NCBI GenBank assembly: GCA_012934845.2
Contig: WNNJ02000780.1
Location: forward strand, 106,652 to 170,651
Length of the DNA stretch: 64,000 bases
Direction: 5' to 3'
From: Pomphorhynchus laevis
Lineage: Eukaryota; Acanthocephala; Palaeacanthocephala; Echinorhynchida; Pomphorhynchidae
The position numbers and the translations under genes are program-made. The notes under the pieces are model-generated. The model was not told the origin of the DNA and made no database searches. It was given only the letters and a program-made list of their open reading frames with translations. Positions within the stretch are counted from its first letter, which is position 1, and each line of letters opens with the position of its first letter. Positions 46,185 through 58,640 of this stretch are shown one piece after another.

Positions 46185-46830
46185 CAAATCAGAAGGCCCT
46201 TAAACAATAAGACTCTTAAATCATCAGGTTTTTAAATCACAAGGCCCTTAAATAATATGGTCCTCAAATAATAAGGTCCCCAAATAATAATGTCCTTAAA
46301 TAATAAGGCTCTCAAATAAAAGGCCCTCAAATCATAAGTCACTTAAATCGCAAGGCACTTAAATCATAAGGTTCTCAAATATTAAGACTCTCATATAATA
46401 AGGCCCTCAAATAATAAGATTCTCAGATAATAAAGCCCTCAAATAATAAGACTATCATATAATAAGGCCATCAAATCATAATATCCTCAAATAATAAGGC
46501 CTCAAATCATAAAGTCCTCAAATAATAAGATTCTCGAATAATAAGGCCCTCAAATCATAAGTCACTTAAATCATAAGTCACTTAAATTGCAAGGCACTTA
46601 AATCATAATGTTCTCAAATATTAAGACTTTTATATAATAAGGTCACTTAAATCAAAAGTCACTTAAATCACAAGGCACTGAAATCATAAGGTTCTCTTAT
46701 ATTAAGACTCAGATAATAATGCTCTCAAATAATAAGATTCTCAGATAATAAATCCCTCAAATAATAAGGCTATCATATAATAAGGCCATCAAATAATATG
46801 GTTCTCAAATAATAAGGCCCTCAAATTATA
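46185..46830. repeat. Minisatellite with ~18-20-bp unit
   Basis: About 35 imperfect units of the form CTCAAATAATAAGGCC or CACTTAAATCATAAG alternate. CTCAAATAATAAG and ACTTAAATCATAAGTC recur many times. Unit length and sequence drift, so this is an old tandem array rather than a CRISPR-type array. Confidence 0.9.
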
Positions 46831-47699
46831 TAAAACTGCCCTTTTCGTATCCATTCACCATATGAACATTTAAGTTAATATCCTGAAATCATGCTATTTT
46901 CTTAGACCTCGCTGTAACAAATGCCATAATTACATTAACTATGATATAAGTCGTAATTCAAGTATTTCAGAGAATTAATGTATTAGAGTATTGTTTTATT
47001 TTAAAAGTGAACTTTCTATAACCGAGAAACACAACTTAGGTTGTATTTATACATACTCTCACTTACATATACTTAATAAAGGTTTTATTAATGTCTTTAA
47101 TATGCTTCAATACAGCAGCGTGTATTTTGTGTTTAAATAGTTTTCTATGTGATAAGATTGCACACTTAAATATTCAATAAATAAAATTACCTGACATTTA
47201 CAATTTAACTTTGTAAACTGTTGAAATAGCTCAATAGTTTAATTTTGTTAAGCATTTAAACTGTGTATTCAAATGCAATTAACTACGGGAAATAAATATC
47301 ATTACGTAAAGTATTAACTTGTGAGAAATTTCGCTTAATACATTTAGTGATATATATTAAATATTATTATTTAAAATTATTAAAAAATTATATTATTTTA
47401 AATATTGCTAAATTACGTGACTTAAAGTAATTTTAACTTTTACGTTTAAATGGTTGTAGGAATGTAAAATACACATAGTTCTAAAGTAATATTTCACAAG
47501 TGATAACGGGAGAGCAAAGTTGAAATTTTTAATTCTTCAAAATAATTTAAAAAATAGTTCGTTTATGTCATATACTTAAATCCTGATTATTTCAGGATTA
47601 ATGTTACTAACGAAGATGGTGACTTAACTAACGTTATATATTTTGTGCTATTAATAAATTTAAGCATGGAATTATCTTAATTTAAAAAAACTTTATAAA
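46831..47699. other. AT-rich intergenic DNA
   Basis: Nothing is recognised. Confidence 0.4.
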
Positions 47700-47880
47700 C
47701 AAGCACTTTTATGAACCGATTAATAATATGACACGCATTAGAATAAAGATTATATGTCATTAGGAGGAACTGCTGTGCTATCATGTTTCGAACCTATTCC
47801 TCAACCCAACTTTGCTGCGAGATCTCAAATACATGCCAATAATATATTTCCGCTGATGTTATGCAATTTTATTATTTTCT
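47700..47880 (-). repeat. Solo PLE terminal region, old copy
   Basis: It shares with 15265-15420 the order AATTGACTAAT-like sequence, GTCATTAGGAGGAACTGCT, TATCATGTTTCG and CAACCCAACTTTGCTGC, plus AATACATGCC. The paired blocks of the possible pseudoknot are partly lost, so this copy is older. No RT is attached. Confidence 0.65.
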
Positions 47881-47934
47881 AGAGTACTTTCTTATTTTAA
47901 TTCAGTATATTTTAAACTCTAGATATTATTTATC

Positions 47935-48065
47935 TCTAGAGTTTAAATAGAGTTCGACTTTCTAGAGTTCGACTTTCTAGAGTTCGACTCTCTAGAGTTC
48001 GACTGTTTGTCCTTTTAAAGCATTCGACTGTTTGTCATTTTTAAGCAGTGAATGCTCGAAAGGGA
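47935..48065. repeat. 16-bp tandem repeat TCTAGAGTTCGACTTT
   Basis: Four copies run from about 47948 to 48005. GCATTCGACTGTTTGTC-type strings follow at 48018, and an inverted partial match (GAATGCTCGAAAGGGACAAA) lies near 48046. Confidence 0.85.
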
Positions 48066-48109
48066 CAAACAAGCTAGCAATTAAAGAAATTGTAAAATTA
48101 AAAATACTA

Positions 48110-48283
48110 AAGAATTATTGAAGCTGGATCAAAGAAAAAAGGAAAATTTTATTTGATATTTCGCTAACTTCTGTTAGTATCTTCAGAAAATTACATTGGT
48201 AATTTTCTGAAAGTGCTAACAGAGGTTAGCGAAATATAAAATAAAATTGCCCTCCTTTCTTTAATTCAGCTACAATAATTCTT
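48110..48283. mobile_element. Foldback MITE, copy 2, TA-flanked
   Basis: The arms start AAGAATTATTGAAGCTGGAT and end in the complement AGCTACAATAATTCTT, flanked by TA. Each arm is about 80 bp and contains GATATTTCGCTAACTTCTGT and TTCAGAAAATTAC. It is the same family as 22150-22415. Confidence 0.88.
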
Positions 48284-48599
48284 TATCAATAAATAGATCA
48301 TTATCAACTATTAAAAATTACAAATACTCGTGTCTATAATTTTATTTTCACCCGAAATGAAACAAGTTAATGAAACAATACAGGTGCCAAATTTAGTAAA
48401 ATTACTGATCTTTAGTTCATACTATATCTGTCTACTTAAAGTATTGTGTGTTTTTATCTTTGATGTTGTTTTTTTGTTCATTTCGCAGTTTGTTGTGAAT
48501 TTTAGTTTGATATTTTGATGAAAAAAGGCACAACTAATCGTTTTAACTCCTGCGGTATGGTAATCAAAGATTTTCTTAATACAAAAACAGGTTGACATA
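48284..48599. other. AT-rich spacer
   Basis: Nothing is recognised. Confidence 0.4.
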
Positions 48600-49655
48600 A
48601 CTTAACAAGGAAAATAAGTTATAAATAAAAAGTGAAATCAGACAAATGAAATCTTCATAATCTTCGTAACCAAAGTCTTCACCATTATGTAGGCATCAAA
48701 TCCGTGGGGATCTGAGCCCCCAACCAATCCAACACGCCGCTTTTCGATTGAACCACCCGGGGTCATTCACCCACCCCCGAAGAATCCAATCGGTGCGGAC
48801 GATGTAGGGTAAACGAGATACGAGGAACTTTAGAAACCTTAGTCTTTGCTCAGGGGGATGTACTCTTGAGAAGAAGACTAATCCCGAGATAGCCCAGGTG
48901 CCCCAAATGTGCATCTGGGTTTTCCCATTCAACGACAGATGCTGGGCCCGTTTCAGAGTTCACCTAGCTCTCTTCAGGATACGTTTGAGTCTATCCAGGT
49001 CGGCTTTCACCGACCAGTTCACCGAAATGGTAAACCCCAAGTATTTTACTCGACTTGTGAAGGTATGGAGTGGTTTAGAGGCAAATATGGAGAAGTGCGG
49101 AGAGTGCTAGTCTCTTAAGTTTTTGCTTCGTCACAGGGGAGCCATGAAAGATAACCACCTGCGATTTGGCGCAGTTTAGAACAAGGTTGGACTTGAGCAA
49201 CTGGTCTTTTAATCTTAAAAAGAAGCGCCTGATGTCCGAAACTACGTCTTTACACCTGCGTCCAGAAAACAGGGCAGTGGCGTCATCAGCGTACACCACT
49301 AGACGTTGTTTGCGTTTAAATATTTTGAAAAGATTGATAGAGGCAGCAAGATATAAGATAGGAAAGAGAGGGGAGCCTTGAGGCACACCCGTAATAAGGT
49401 AGAACTGACGCGCATCAGGGTCATCATCATAATAAAATCGCTTGGTGTACAGCAGTATCTCCACCCTGTTAACAATTCTCGCAGGCAACCCGAGGGACCT
49501 GAGAGAAGAGATAACAAAGGGAATGGAGATGCGGTCAAATGCAGCGGAAAAATCAAGGAAAACAGCCACAGCTAGCTGATGACTGTTCTCCTGACAAAAC
49601 CGATGCACCTCACCAACTGCTGAATTGACCGAGCAACCTCTGACAAACCCATGGA
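48600..49655 (-). mobile_element. LINE family B, copy e, 5'-truncated RT
   Basis: The 204-codon open frame 49689-49075 carries HGFVRGCSVNSAVGEVHRFC, FLDFSAAFDRISIP, GVPQGSPLFPILYLAASINL, VVYADDATALFSG and SNLVLNCAKSQVV. After a frame change the C-terminal part follows (48932-48696, KTQMHIWGTWAISGLVFFSR, then WFNRKAACWIGWGL). It is the best preserved family B RT here. The 5' end is cut at about 49655. It lies head to head with copy f. Confidence 0.9.
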
Positions 49656-49735
49656 AATTAATCATCATATTGATCATCATAATCAGCAATTTTTTAAAAC
49701 CGTCTTAAACACGTAGGAAACAACCAGACAACAGA

Positions 49736-52700
49736 GTGAAAACATGTCAATTTTTCTTTTGGAGGATCAAACAGTTTTCTAGCAATTCATCAACTGGAAA
49801 AGATGTAAGTGGAGTTTTTCCACCTATTTTCGATTCCAGTATGGAGGGGGAAGTCTCTCCAGTACCGAAGTTAACAAACTTGGTTTGCATCAGACGTTTA
49901 GCACCAATAGGGAGAGACAAAACTTATTTTACGTATTTCTCAGAAGTTTTGCTGACCAGTATAAAAAAGAATTTTGTTTAATTCAATAAGATACTATTAA
50001 ACTGAGATAAAAATTTCGATTGGCACCTCGGAGCTAGCAATATATATATTGACTTCTTTAAAACTAAATATACATATCTCGGTGTAGTTTCATCTAAACC
50101 CATTCAAGCGACACTAAAAGTGACTAATATTCCTACCTTCCTCGCAGAAGCTGTCATATTGGCACTGGAGAAAGAATTTCATGTAACTAACATTAGATTT
50201 ATTGATAGAAATTCATTTCCAGTTCTTGTGGATTTCTGCCACAGGCGAATTGGCGATACCTTGCGGCTGGCGAATTAAGCATGCAACCCCTATATGGGGC
50301 ACAATCTACGATTCTCACTTATTGAATCTGACTCGCAAACCTCCCCCACTGTAACAATTGTCATCGATTGAGACATTGGTCTGCTAATGTAGTTTATCCC
50401 ATAAATGTGGGGTCAGTTGTAGATATATGAACATCCAGGTAAGTGTGACAAGATCCTGTTTGTACGAATTGCGGAAGTGATCACCCTGCTTAATCAAGGA
50501 AGTACAAAGCTTTTAAGTGCTATCAGAAAAGACATCATTGTACGGTAGAGAAACCAACAAACCTTGTGGAGGCATGTGGCTCTACCAAGACGAGTGACAG
50601 ATGACTCAGTTAGAGAATATGATTCAAAGTTTAATATCAAAATTGATTTAGTCATTAACTCCGTCCGTATCTGCCAAAACCTCCATAAAGAAAGTACCCA
50701 AATTTAAAAAGATAACCGGCTCAATGCAGAGACTTCCTTCTCTAAAGTAACCAAGAAAGATCTAATATGGACAGTAGCGGCAGCGGCCTCAACAGGAAAT
50801 GAAGATATTGCCAGTGTGCAAGCTACTCTAACTGTTAGAGGCGGGGCGGGAATAACAACCTTTCCGCACCTGATTCCGACTAGGTAGATGGCGTCCAACT
50901 CCGGTAACATTAACTCAATTGGTAATAGTCAAGAGCCGTTTTCACTGAATATCCTTCAGTGGAATTCGGGAGGGGCTTCTGTCCTTAGTCTTCTATCTGG
51001 TAGAGATGCAGATGTTATAGTCCTTTAGAAGACGCAGTCTTTCCGACTCTCCTAGGACATTATTCGATTTATCCCAAAGCATATAATCACCCACTTTACT
51101 CCGTACATAACCCCTTCACACTCATCTTCTTCTCAAAGTCTTCGAACCTTAGTTAAATGCTCCTTAAGGTCCTTCCTTTTATTAAACTACTCGTGTTCAG
51201 CCCTTTCTTGTTTAGTAATATCACTAGTTAAGAACGGTAAACGCATCAGCATAGCAATGTCTACATCCGGCTGGGGGGAGATTCGCAAGAACCATGACCT
51301 TCTGGACCGTATTATAGGTAGCGGCTACGACATGTTACTTGGTGACTTTAACTACATAACTGGTCGTTAGATTAATGCATCAATCCGCAGAGCCAGGATC
51401 GACTATCTAATTCATAAACCACCTTCCCCAATCTTTCATTGCTCTACAACAAATTCACACCTCGACATATTTCTTCTACATAAGATGTGTTTGTTGAAAC
51501 CCATCTGCACTGAGCAGTCGCTCCAACAGCTGACCACCTATCATCACCTAATACGCTGGAGGCTGGAGGAAGATACGTTGCTTAGAAGCAGGTTCCACTT
51601 TGATCCTATTAGAGTTGCCTTCTTTCAGACAGCTATCCAACTATTCCTCAGGATAGGGAATGAGATTTCGACCGAATTTAATTCCTACCTCTCTTCGCAA
51701 GCTACCGGGATCCTTTCTACTATTTTTACATGTTGCATTTACGATCTACTCCATTTACATCTACTCCAACAAAGCCCAAGGTCCTAGTGAAAATGCTACA
51801 CCTTCCCAATATCTATGCTTCCTTCAGGCAGGTCCTCTCGAATGAATACTAGAGTTCTAGATATAGGCTTCAACTGAGTAAGGACAGGACGAGCATTGCT
51901 AGTCTTCATCCCTCTTAGGTTTCCTTCTGGAAGATATTTATGAAGGAGAAGTCTGTTTGCTGGCGGGAGAGGGCATCGGGTTGGATTGATAGCGTAGGCC
52001 TTGATAGAGTTTTTAAGGATTCACTAGACCTACATAATTATGGAGCCACGCTTTCTCCCCAGTCAATCCCGACTTGGGGTGACTTTAGGAACAGGGACAT
52101 CAGTTACGGATATCCTTAACTCATGGGCCCCACTTCCGGGCACCTTCAAATCCGTCGCTCCACTCTTTTCTCGAGTTTGTCAGCTTTTGACAACCTATCA
52201 AATAAGAGGAGTAGCCGTCACAATGCTTATAGCATCACCATCAAATGTAGTCGTCATCAAATGTAGCCGACGTATATTTCTACCAAATAAAACATCGTTT
52301 TCATGTCCTAAAGACCTGCGGCCCATTTCGTTTCAAAATTTCCACATATTTATCTACCAAAAAGTGCTTGTGCATAGAATCTGCGACCATTTAAGTAGGT
52401 GTGATTTAATCCCGCCGAGTTTTCATGGGTTGTCAAAGATTGCTCGGTCCATTCAGAATTGGTGAAGGGCATCAGTTTTGTCAGGATAACAGTCATCAGC
52501 TTGCTGTGGCTGTTTTTCTTGACTTCTCTGCTGCATTTAACCGCATTTACATTCCCTTTGTTTTCTCTTCTCTCAGGTCCTTCTAATTGCCTGCAAGAAT
52601 TGTTAACAGGGTGGAGATATTGCTGTAAACCAAGCAGTTCTACTATGAAAACGACCCTGATACACGTCAGTTCTACCCTATTACTGGTGTGCCTCAAGGT

Positions 52701-53330
52701 TCCCTTTTTACTCCTATCTCATATCTTGATGGGTCCATTATTCTTTTCAAGACTTATAAACGTGATCAAAATCTCGTGGTATACGCTGATGATACAACAG
52801 CTTTGTTTTCTGGACGCAGGTGCAAAGATGTAGTCTCGGACATCAGCCGTTTATTTTCAAGATTAAAAGAGCAGCTACCCGCTTCCAATCTTATTTTGAA
52901 CTCTGAGAAATCACATGTGATTGCCTCTCACGGCGCCCCTGTCACGAAGAAAAACTTAAGAGATTAGCATTATCTGATCTCCCCTCCATTTTGCAGCATC
53001 AACCACTCCCCATCTTGACGAGTCGAGTAAAATATCTATGGTTCACCGTTACGGTTAATTGGTCGGCGAAAGCTGACATGGATAGGCTTAAACGTATCCT
53101 GAAGAGAGCTAGATGGGCTCTGAAACGTGCCCACCTCGACTGGATACTTAGAGGGTGAGAGATCCCGAATGGTTCAGTCGGAAGGCGGCGCGCTTGTGCG
53201 ACCAGGGGCTCAGATCCTAGTGGACCTGAGGCCGTGATGGTGTTAGAAGAAGTTACAAGAAATTGCTGAATATTCTGTTGGTGTTGATTTATCCTCAACT
53301 TAATTGTTATTTATAACGGTTGTAAATTTT
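49736..53330 (+). mobile_element. LINE family B, copy f, near full length but decayed
   Basis: Order: ORF1 N-terminus (49736-49981; GEVSPVPKLTNLVCIRRLAP), ORF1 middle and weak zinc knuckles (50000-50600), ORF2 endonuclease from about 50935 (FSLNILQWNSGGAS, SGRDADVIV, then LLGDFNY near 51340), linker (51485-51787), RT fingers (52290-52560; CPKDLRPISFQNF, FLDFSAAFNR) and RT palm (52689-52967; TALFSGRRCKDVVSDISRLF after VVYADD), then C-terminal remnants to 53240 and a 3' tail near 53330. More than ten frame changes or stops are scattered through it, so it is clearly dead. It is the most complete guide to family B architecture. Confidence 0.88.
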
Positions 53331-53930
53331 TAAGAAAATCTTCATTTATTATTAATAAAGTGTTTTATATAATTTTATCCTTGTAATAGCAGTTAGCCAT
53401 CAAAAATTCGATTCAAAAATAATTCTATTCACTCTCTCCTTTGATCAGTAAAATTCCAAATAAATAGCAAGAATTGATTGCTATCAATTTACGTTAGATC
53501 GCAAATTCAAAATTTAATATATTAAATCTTGCTCGAGAGAATAAAATAAATCAAAAATATTAAAAACTTTTAAATATTTGTAAATTATTTAGTAAAGCTG
53601 CCCAAATTTAACGATATGTAATTTTAGAAATATAATTTAAAAAATATTTTATTTTATCCTAATGATGATAGCAGTTAGCTATCGAAAATTTGATTCCACT
53701 AAAAATTCTATTCAATCTATCCTTTAATCTATCGTTAATCTTATGTGGATGTTCATCGATAAGTTAAGATCTTGCCAACACAATGTAAATGATCATTATA
53801 GTTATTAAAATTGAAATAAAAGAATAAATCATGTGTTTTAAGGTTTTATATGAATGTTTTAATGTTTTAAATTAAATATTTAAAACATTAAATATTTAAT
53901 TATTTAATGGTACATGCTATTTCTCCTGGC
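53331..53930. other. AT-rich spacer with a direct repeat
   Basis: AGCAGTTAGCCATCAAAAAT (53389 onward) and AGCAGTTAGCTATCGAAAAT (53676 onward) start two related ~60-bp segments about 287 bp apart. No gene is seen. Confidence 0.5.
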
Positions 53931-53934
53931 CACC

Positions 53935-54290
53935 CGTTGAAACTATTTAAGTTTCCTCACGGTAAAGTAGTGATTTTGGCTAGGCTCTCACATCGAGCAT
54001 TAAACGCCTGAGACACGTTGCCTGGAGAAATAGCATGTACAAAGGACTTCTCTTAATTTAAATATCAACTGCGTCAGTGGATTAACGATCATGACATTCC
54101 GGATGTGTACAATATTATGTAACCGCTATTTACTTATTTTTTATATTATCCTATGTGATCAGTTGAAACAGCCATTTGGCTATATCTTGTAATACTAATT
54201 TTTTTAATACTTATTTTTTTTCTTTTCTTTTTTTCATATAAATTAAATAAATTACTTTAGCAATAATAATTTATTTTTTATTAATAATAA
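53935..54290 (+). mobile_element. Family A-like LINE, 3'-terminal fragment
   Basis: Around 53980-54118 the + strand encodes LSHRALNA, then DTLPGEIACTKDFS, then FKYQLRQWINDHDIPDVYNI and a stop. This is the C-terminal pattern of CR1/Jockey-like LINEs (R-N-WNSLP-EVV...FK-RL). A T-rich then AT-rich tail follows. It is related to, but diverged from, the copies at 1-1240 and 38836. Confidence 0.65.
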
Positions 54291-54925
54291 ATAATAATAA
54301 AACATAATTAAATTTAAAATTTGAATTATTTGATTTCAAATATGTAATTAACAATATTTTGCAAATTCAAAACACAGGCATTAATTTAATATTATATGGA
54401 GAAGCAACAAACGTTTCTAACTTTAAATGTATCTTTCAAGTTAGTCTTCAATCTTTTAAAATGTGCACACTTCAATCCACTACATGGTTAATAGACATAT
54501 GAGCTAATATACATTTGCATTATCCTAATTAAAAATTCCTAATGAAGATGCATCAATAGAAAATCGGAAAGCGTCTTTAATATCAGATAAAATGATATCC
54601 ATATATATGTTTTAATATAAAAATTCGTTTACGATTGTATTCAACCAAAACATTTAGTATTGAAATTGCCATTAATTTTTTATTAATTTTTTGACATGTA
54701 CATTTGATTAACATAAAAATAACTATCATGTTATTATCTGAACAAAGGAATAATATATGTGGATAATTAGACGCTACAAATTGATCAAGTGTTATACTCA
54801 TGTTTAAAAAATAGATATAGAACATCAGTTCATTTAATCATCGAAAGTTATTAAATCTTTGACAACTTTAAAAACGGATTATACATTTGAACTTTTATAA
54901 AAATGCAGCATTGTATTTTATTAGT
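54291..54925. other. AT-rich spacer
   Basis: Nothing is recognised; an 80-codon frame (54825-54583, minus) is AT-biased and resembles no family. Confidence 0.4.
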
Positions 54926-54930
54926 ATATA

Positions 54931-55114
54931 TTATTGCAGGAACGAAAAAGAAGAAAATATCCTTTATTTGATAAAAATTCTATATTTCGATAGCTCCTGC
55001 TATTATCATCAGGATTACAATAAAATGTTCACATTTTTTGTAATCCTGATTTCGATAGCTCTGATAGAATTTTTATCAAATAAAGGATATTTTCTTATTC
55101 TTCTTCGTTCCTGT

Positions 55115-55120
<6 letters not shown>
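54931..55120. mobile_element. Foldback MITE, copy 3 (related subfamily)
   Basis: Left arm TTATTGCAGGAACGAAAAAG through TATCCTTTATTTGATAAAAA, mirrored at 55070-55120 (CGTTCCTGTAATAA at the right end). The inner motif ATTTCGATAGCTCCTGCTAT with CATCAGGATTACA parallels TTTCGCTAACCTCTGTTA with TTCAGAAAATTAC of the other two copies. TA repeats flank it. No coding sequence. Confidence 0.8.

Positions 55121-55148
<28 letters not shown>
55119..55148. repeat. TA dinucleotide microsatellite
   Basis: A run of about 14 TA units at the right edge of the foldback MITE. Confidence 0.9.
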
Positions 55149-55149
<1 letters not shown>

Positions 55150-55434
55150 AAATGAAAGAAGATTGTGGATTTAGTATTTTATTAGTATTGGGCAGAGTAT
55201 TTATTTAGTCGAATAATCATAAACTTATTAATAATAAATTAGAAATTAAGTAAATTAAATTTCCTCGGTATTCAACTCTTTTGCTATTTGTCATGATCAG
55301 GCTTGTGAATTTAGCCACATTAATTAGTAAACTTTGTGTATGTTGCTAGTTAAGGTTACGGTAAGCTTTTTGTTACTTAAATAATGGAAACTGATTTTAA
55401 CTTAAATTTAAATAATGGAAACATATATGGATGA

Positions 55435-55990
55435 TAAACTTACATGAGCATTTATGCAAACCATAAATGATCATGCCATAATGCTACATTAAATAATGAA
55501 ATTTTAAGAATTACAACAATATGTAATGATCTTGGCTTTCTTCAAAATCATTTAAATAATTTAATAGATACATATTTTAAAATAGGTTATTATAAAAATA
55601 ACATCAAGCAGAAAATAGTAAAATATATAAATCAACACAATAATATAAAGAATAAATTTAAACTCTTAAGTGGCAAATTTTTATGGATGGATAATAAATA
55701 ATATACTTTGCATTAGAATAAGATACTAGATAGTTATTATCAGAGGAAATACATCATTAGCATGTATTTGGCCCCGCTGCTATGTTGGGTAGAGGAGTTA
55801 GGGGCCGAAACCTGATAGCATAGCAGTTCCTCCTGATGACCTCTAATTCTTATTCTGATACAACGTCTGTTATTTATTAGTCAATTCATAAAAATTGATT
55901 TTTATTTTTAATTTCCGTTTATAATTCACCTTGATATAAATTATATAAAATCTTAAAACAATTATTTATTATTAATTAATTTTTTATTAT
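55435..55990 (+). mobile_element. Penelope-like element fossil, copy 3 (RT end and terminal region)
   Basis: It contains the RT C-terminal coding tail seen in copies 1 and 2, then the noncoding 3' region through GAAATACATCATTAGCATGT, the paired blocks at 55770-55826, GATGACCTCTAATTCTTATT and AGTCAATTCATAAAAATTGA. Identity with copy 1's 3' region (15220-15560, opposite strand) is very high, so both are comparatively young. The 5' portion is absent. Confidence 0.85.
55770..55826. other. Possible pseudoknot in PLE terminal region (copy 3)
   Basis: GGCCCC (55770-55775), CTGCTATG (55777-55784), GGGGCC (55801-55806) and CATAGCAG (55819-55826) pair in interleaved order. All pairs are conserved with copy 1. 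Confidence 0.5.
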
Positions 55991-56164
55991 TTAACTATTT
56001 AACTTTTATGCATTTAGTGTTAAGAGGCACAAAAATAAAATATAAAATATTATAATGTTCACTTAAGTGCTAAAGCTTGAACTATTTTTGTCGACAAACA
56101 GTATTGATTATAAATTATTATAGATTATAAATTAGTTGATCTTGAGCGCCCCTTTTTATCAAAA

Positions 56165-56425
56165 TATCATAAAAATGACTTATTTAAATTTACAAGAAAC
56201 ATATTTTTGCATGAGCATTCATGCATACCATATAATATAAAATATAATACATTAAATAATGAAATTTTAATAATTGCAACAATATGTAATGATATTGACT
56301 TTCTTCAAAATCATTTAAATAATTTAATAGATGCATATTTTAAAAAAGTCACTAAAAAATACAATCAAGCAGAAAATAGTAAAATATATAAATCAACACA
56401 ATAATATAAAGAATAAATTTAATAT
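56165..56425 (+). mobile_element. Penelope-like element fossil, copy 4 (RT C-terminal fragment)
   Basis: It encodes HEHSCIPYNIKYNTLNNEIL, then FLQNHLNNLIDAYFKKVTKK, the C-terminal block shared with copies 1-3. The terminal region is missing. Confidence 0.82.
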
Positions 56426-56509
56426 TAATGTTAAATGTTAATAATATTATTAATGTTATTTAATATTAAATTTCCAATATTAATGATAAATAAAGTATAC
56501 ATCATGCAT

Positions 56510-56900
56510 ACCATATAATATAATACATTAAATAATGAAATTTTAAGAATTGCAACAATATGTAATGATATTGGCTTTCTTCAAAATCATTTAAATAATT
56601 TAATAGATACATATTCTAAACTAGGTTACTAAAAAAGTAAAGTCAAACAGAAAATAGTAAAATATACAAATCAACACAATAATATAAAGAATAAATTTAA
56701 ACTCTTAAGCATAAAATATTTATGGATGGATAATAAATAATGCATGTGTTATCAAAGTATAATTAAATTATATAAGAAGGAATACATCTTTAGAGTATAT
56801 ATTGGATCCACTAAATATATACTAAGTAAATATCCTTAGTACACTTTAGCTCTTGATAATCGCCGCTCCTTTTGATTACCTCTAATCTGAATTTTACTAC
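56510..56900 (+). mobile_element. Penelope-like element fossil, copy 5 (RT end and part of terminal region)
   Basis: It repeats the same RT end (AATGATATTGGCTTTCTTCA and AAATCATTTAAATAATTTAA at the DNA level), followed by ATTTATGGATGGATAATAAA and a diverged terminal region reaching TTTTGATTACCTCTAATCTG. Copies 3, 4 and 5 lie in one orientation within 1.5 kb. Confidence 0.8.
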
Positions 56901-57285
56901 TCTGTTAATCAGCGATGTTTTGACAATTTAAAATTTAAAAATCTGGAATTTTAAATTAAAAATGTCGAATTTTTTAATTTACATAAATAATTTTTTTTCT
57001 ATTTTTTAAGATTCTCTGTATTTTTGAGTCATTTTGTCATTTTTAGTGCATAATGCATTTTCAAAATGCTTTTGTTGTTCAATAAGCCTTATATTTAATT
57101 TTTATAAAATTAATTTTTTAATTCTATTGAGTATAGCTTTAAATTATATTATATTTGAATTGTTGTATTAATATAATTTCAAAATGGTTTTGTTGTAACG
57201 AATTAAGATATTTATTAAGCCTTATATTTTCAAAACAATTTATATTATATAGTGGTCAGATTCTAATATATAAATGCTAAATTAT
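56901..57285. other. AT-rich spacer
   Basis: Nothing is recognised. TTATTAAGCCTTATATTT-like strings recur near 57080 and 57215. Confidence 0.4.
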
Positions 57286-57289
57286 ATTG

Positions 57290-58190
57290 TACTGTTTATT
57301 ACGTATTTATAACTCGTGACGATGCTGCTCTGATTATATTCTTACTCACTGCTAGCAGCGTGACGCGGCTTCGGTAGTGGTCGCTGAGTACATAAGAGCC
57401 GCTTGTTCGACCGAGTAAATAGGATATGTCCAATGTTTCTGGTGTTCTTAAACCACTGGACATCCCAACCCGGTAAACGTGGACCACTCAAAATCTGCAT
57501 CGGCGAAGTCTTCACTTACCCCGAAATCACAGTCTGAAAATCTGGCATCGCCCAGGATTTAAGATACTAGTTGTTGGGATCCCGAAACCGAGGAACTGAA
57601 AGCCGGAATGGACATGTCCGTGATGTTGAGATGTTTAATCGGCCAATCTTAACTGGTAGAGAAAACTGGAGCTATGGAGGATCATCGATAGGCAATTTGA
57701 GGATATCCTGCAAAGTCTCGCGAAGCACCACGTCGTACTGCCCACATACATTGCTTCCGAAGCAAGGTACGCATTGGAGTAGATAATTTTATCGTGGGAT
57801 GTTGAATGCGTATCGTAGCAGGAAAATAGCGTCGTGCTGGATAATTTCACCAGGCGATCTCCAATCTCTAATCGGGGCGCCTAACAGAGTAGCACTGCTT
57901 GAAGCGACTACCCTGACGTCCGTAACAGACAGGAAAGCCTCTTAATCACGTTAGAGTATGTAGATATGATTTCTTATTTCGCCGGATTCAGGCGGAGACC
58001 AACTAACGCCGCGGAGTGATTGATAAAATCGATGTCGGCAACAAGATGATCAACGTTGCCACTGAGAGTGCAGCCGTCGAGGTACAAAATGGACAAAGGG
58101 CTTTTTGTGAATTTCGCCATGTCGTCCATTGCCAACGCGAACAACACTGGTCCAACGCTGTTCCAACGCGAGCAACGCTGAAACAACGCT
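57290..58190 (-). mobile_element. LINE family E, decayed RT fragment
   Basis: Minus-strand reading from 58186 gives SVGPVLFALAMDDMAKF, then SILYLDGCTLSGNVDHLVAD and LVGLRLNPAK: RT motif B-to-D with a YLD-type active site. After frame changes, QHDAIFLLRYAFNIPR (about 57840-57795) and LRETLQDILKLPIDDPP (about 57740-57690) match the thumb region of a LINE type common in marine invertebrates and cnidarians. It is GC-richer than its surroundings, has several stops and is truncated at both ends. Its clade is not resolved by eye. Confidence 0.7.
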
Positions 58191-58199
58191 GATATGTTG

Positions 58200-58640
58200 T
58201 ATTATTTTTAAGTATATATTCAAATCATATAAATACTATAATAATAAATACTAATAAATAATAAATACTAATAAATAATAAATTAATATTAATAAATACT
58301 AATATTAATAAATACTAATAAATAATAAATACAATTTAAAATATATTCTATTGTTTTGGAATCGTGGAGCAGGATCGATTACACAAGAATTTGACAACTG
58401 CTTCTAGCAGCTGTCAAATTAGTGTTAATTAGTAATTAATTACTGATTTTACTTAATTACGCTAAAGCAAACTTACTTTATTGAACTACTTTATTTTACT
58501 TAATTAAGCTAAACTAACAAAGTAATTTATTTTATTGGGTCAAAAATGAGCTATAAATATACTTTATATTTTGAAATATAAAATGTATATTTTCTCTGTA
58601 AGATACAAAACACTATTTAGAAAAAATTACACTCTGCAGG
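58200..58640. other. AT-rich spacer with AATAAATACT repeats
   Basis: ACTAATAAATAATAAAT-type repeats run through 58225-58335. No gene. Confidence 0.5.

Noticed and set aside
46185-46830. Regularly spaced repeats resembling a CRISPR array
   Set aside because: Units are adjacent and imperfect with no unique spacers, and the context is eukaryotic; this is a minisatellite.
48330-48518. 62-codon hydrophobic frame as a small membrane protein
   Set aside because: No homology recognised, AT-rich flank of a MITE; chance frame is more likely.
55833-55839. CTGATGA next to the PLE pseudoknot blocks, as a possible hammerhead core
   Set aside because: No GAAA follows a plausible stem II, and the nearby GGGGCC-GAAA is not preceded by a core on its stem partner, so the required order is not met.
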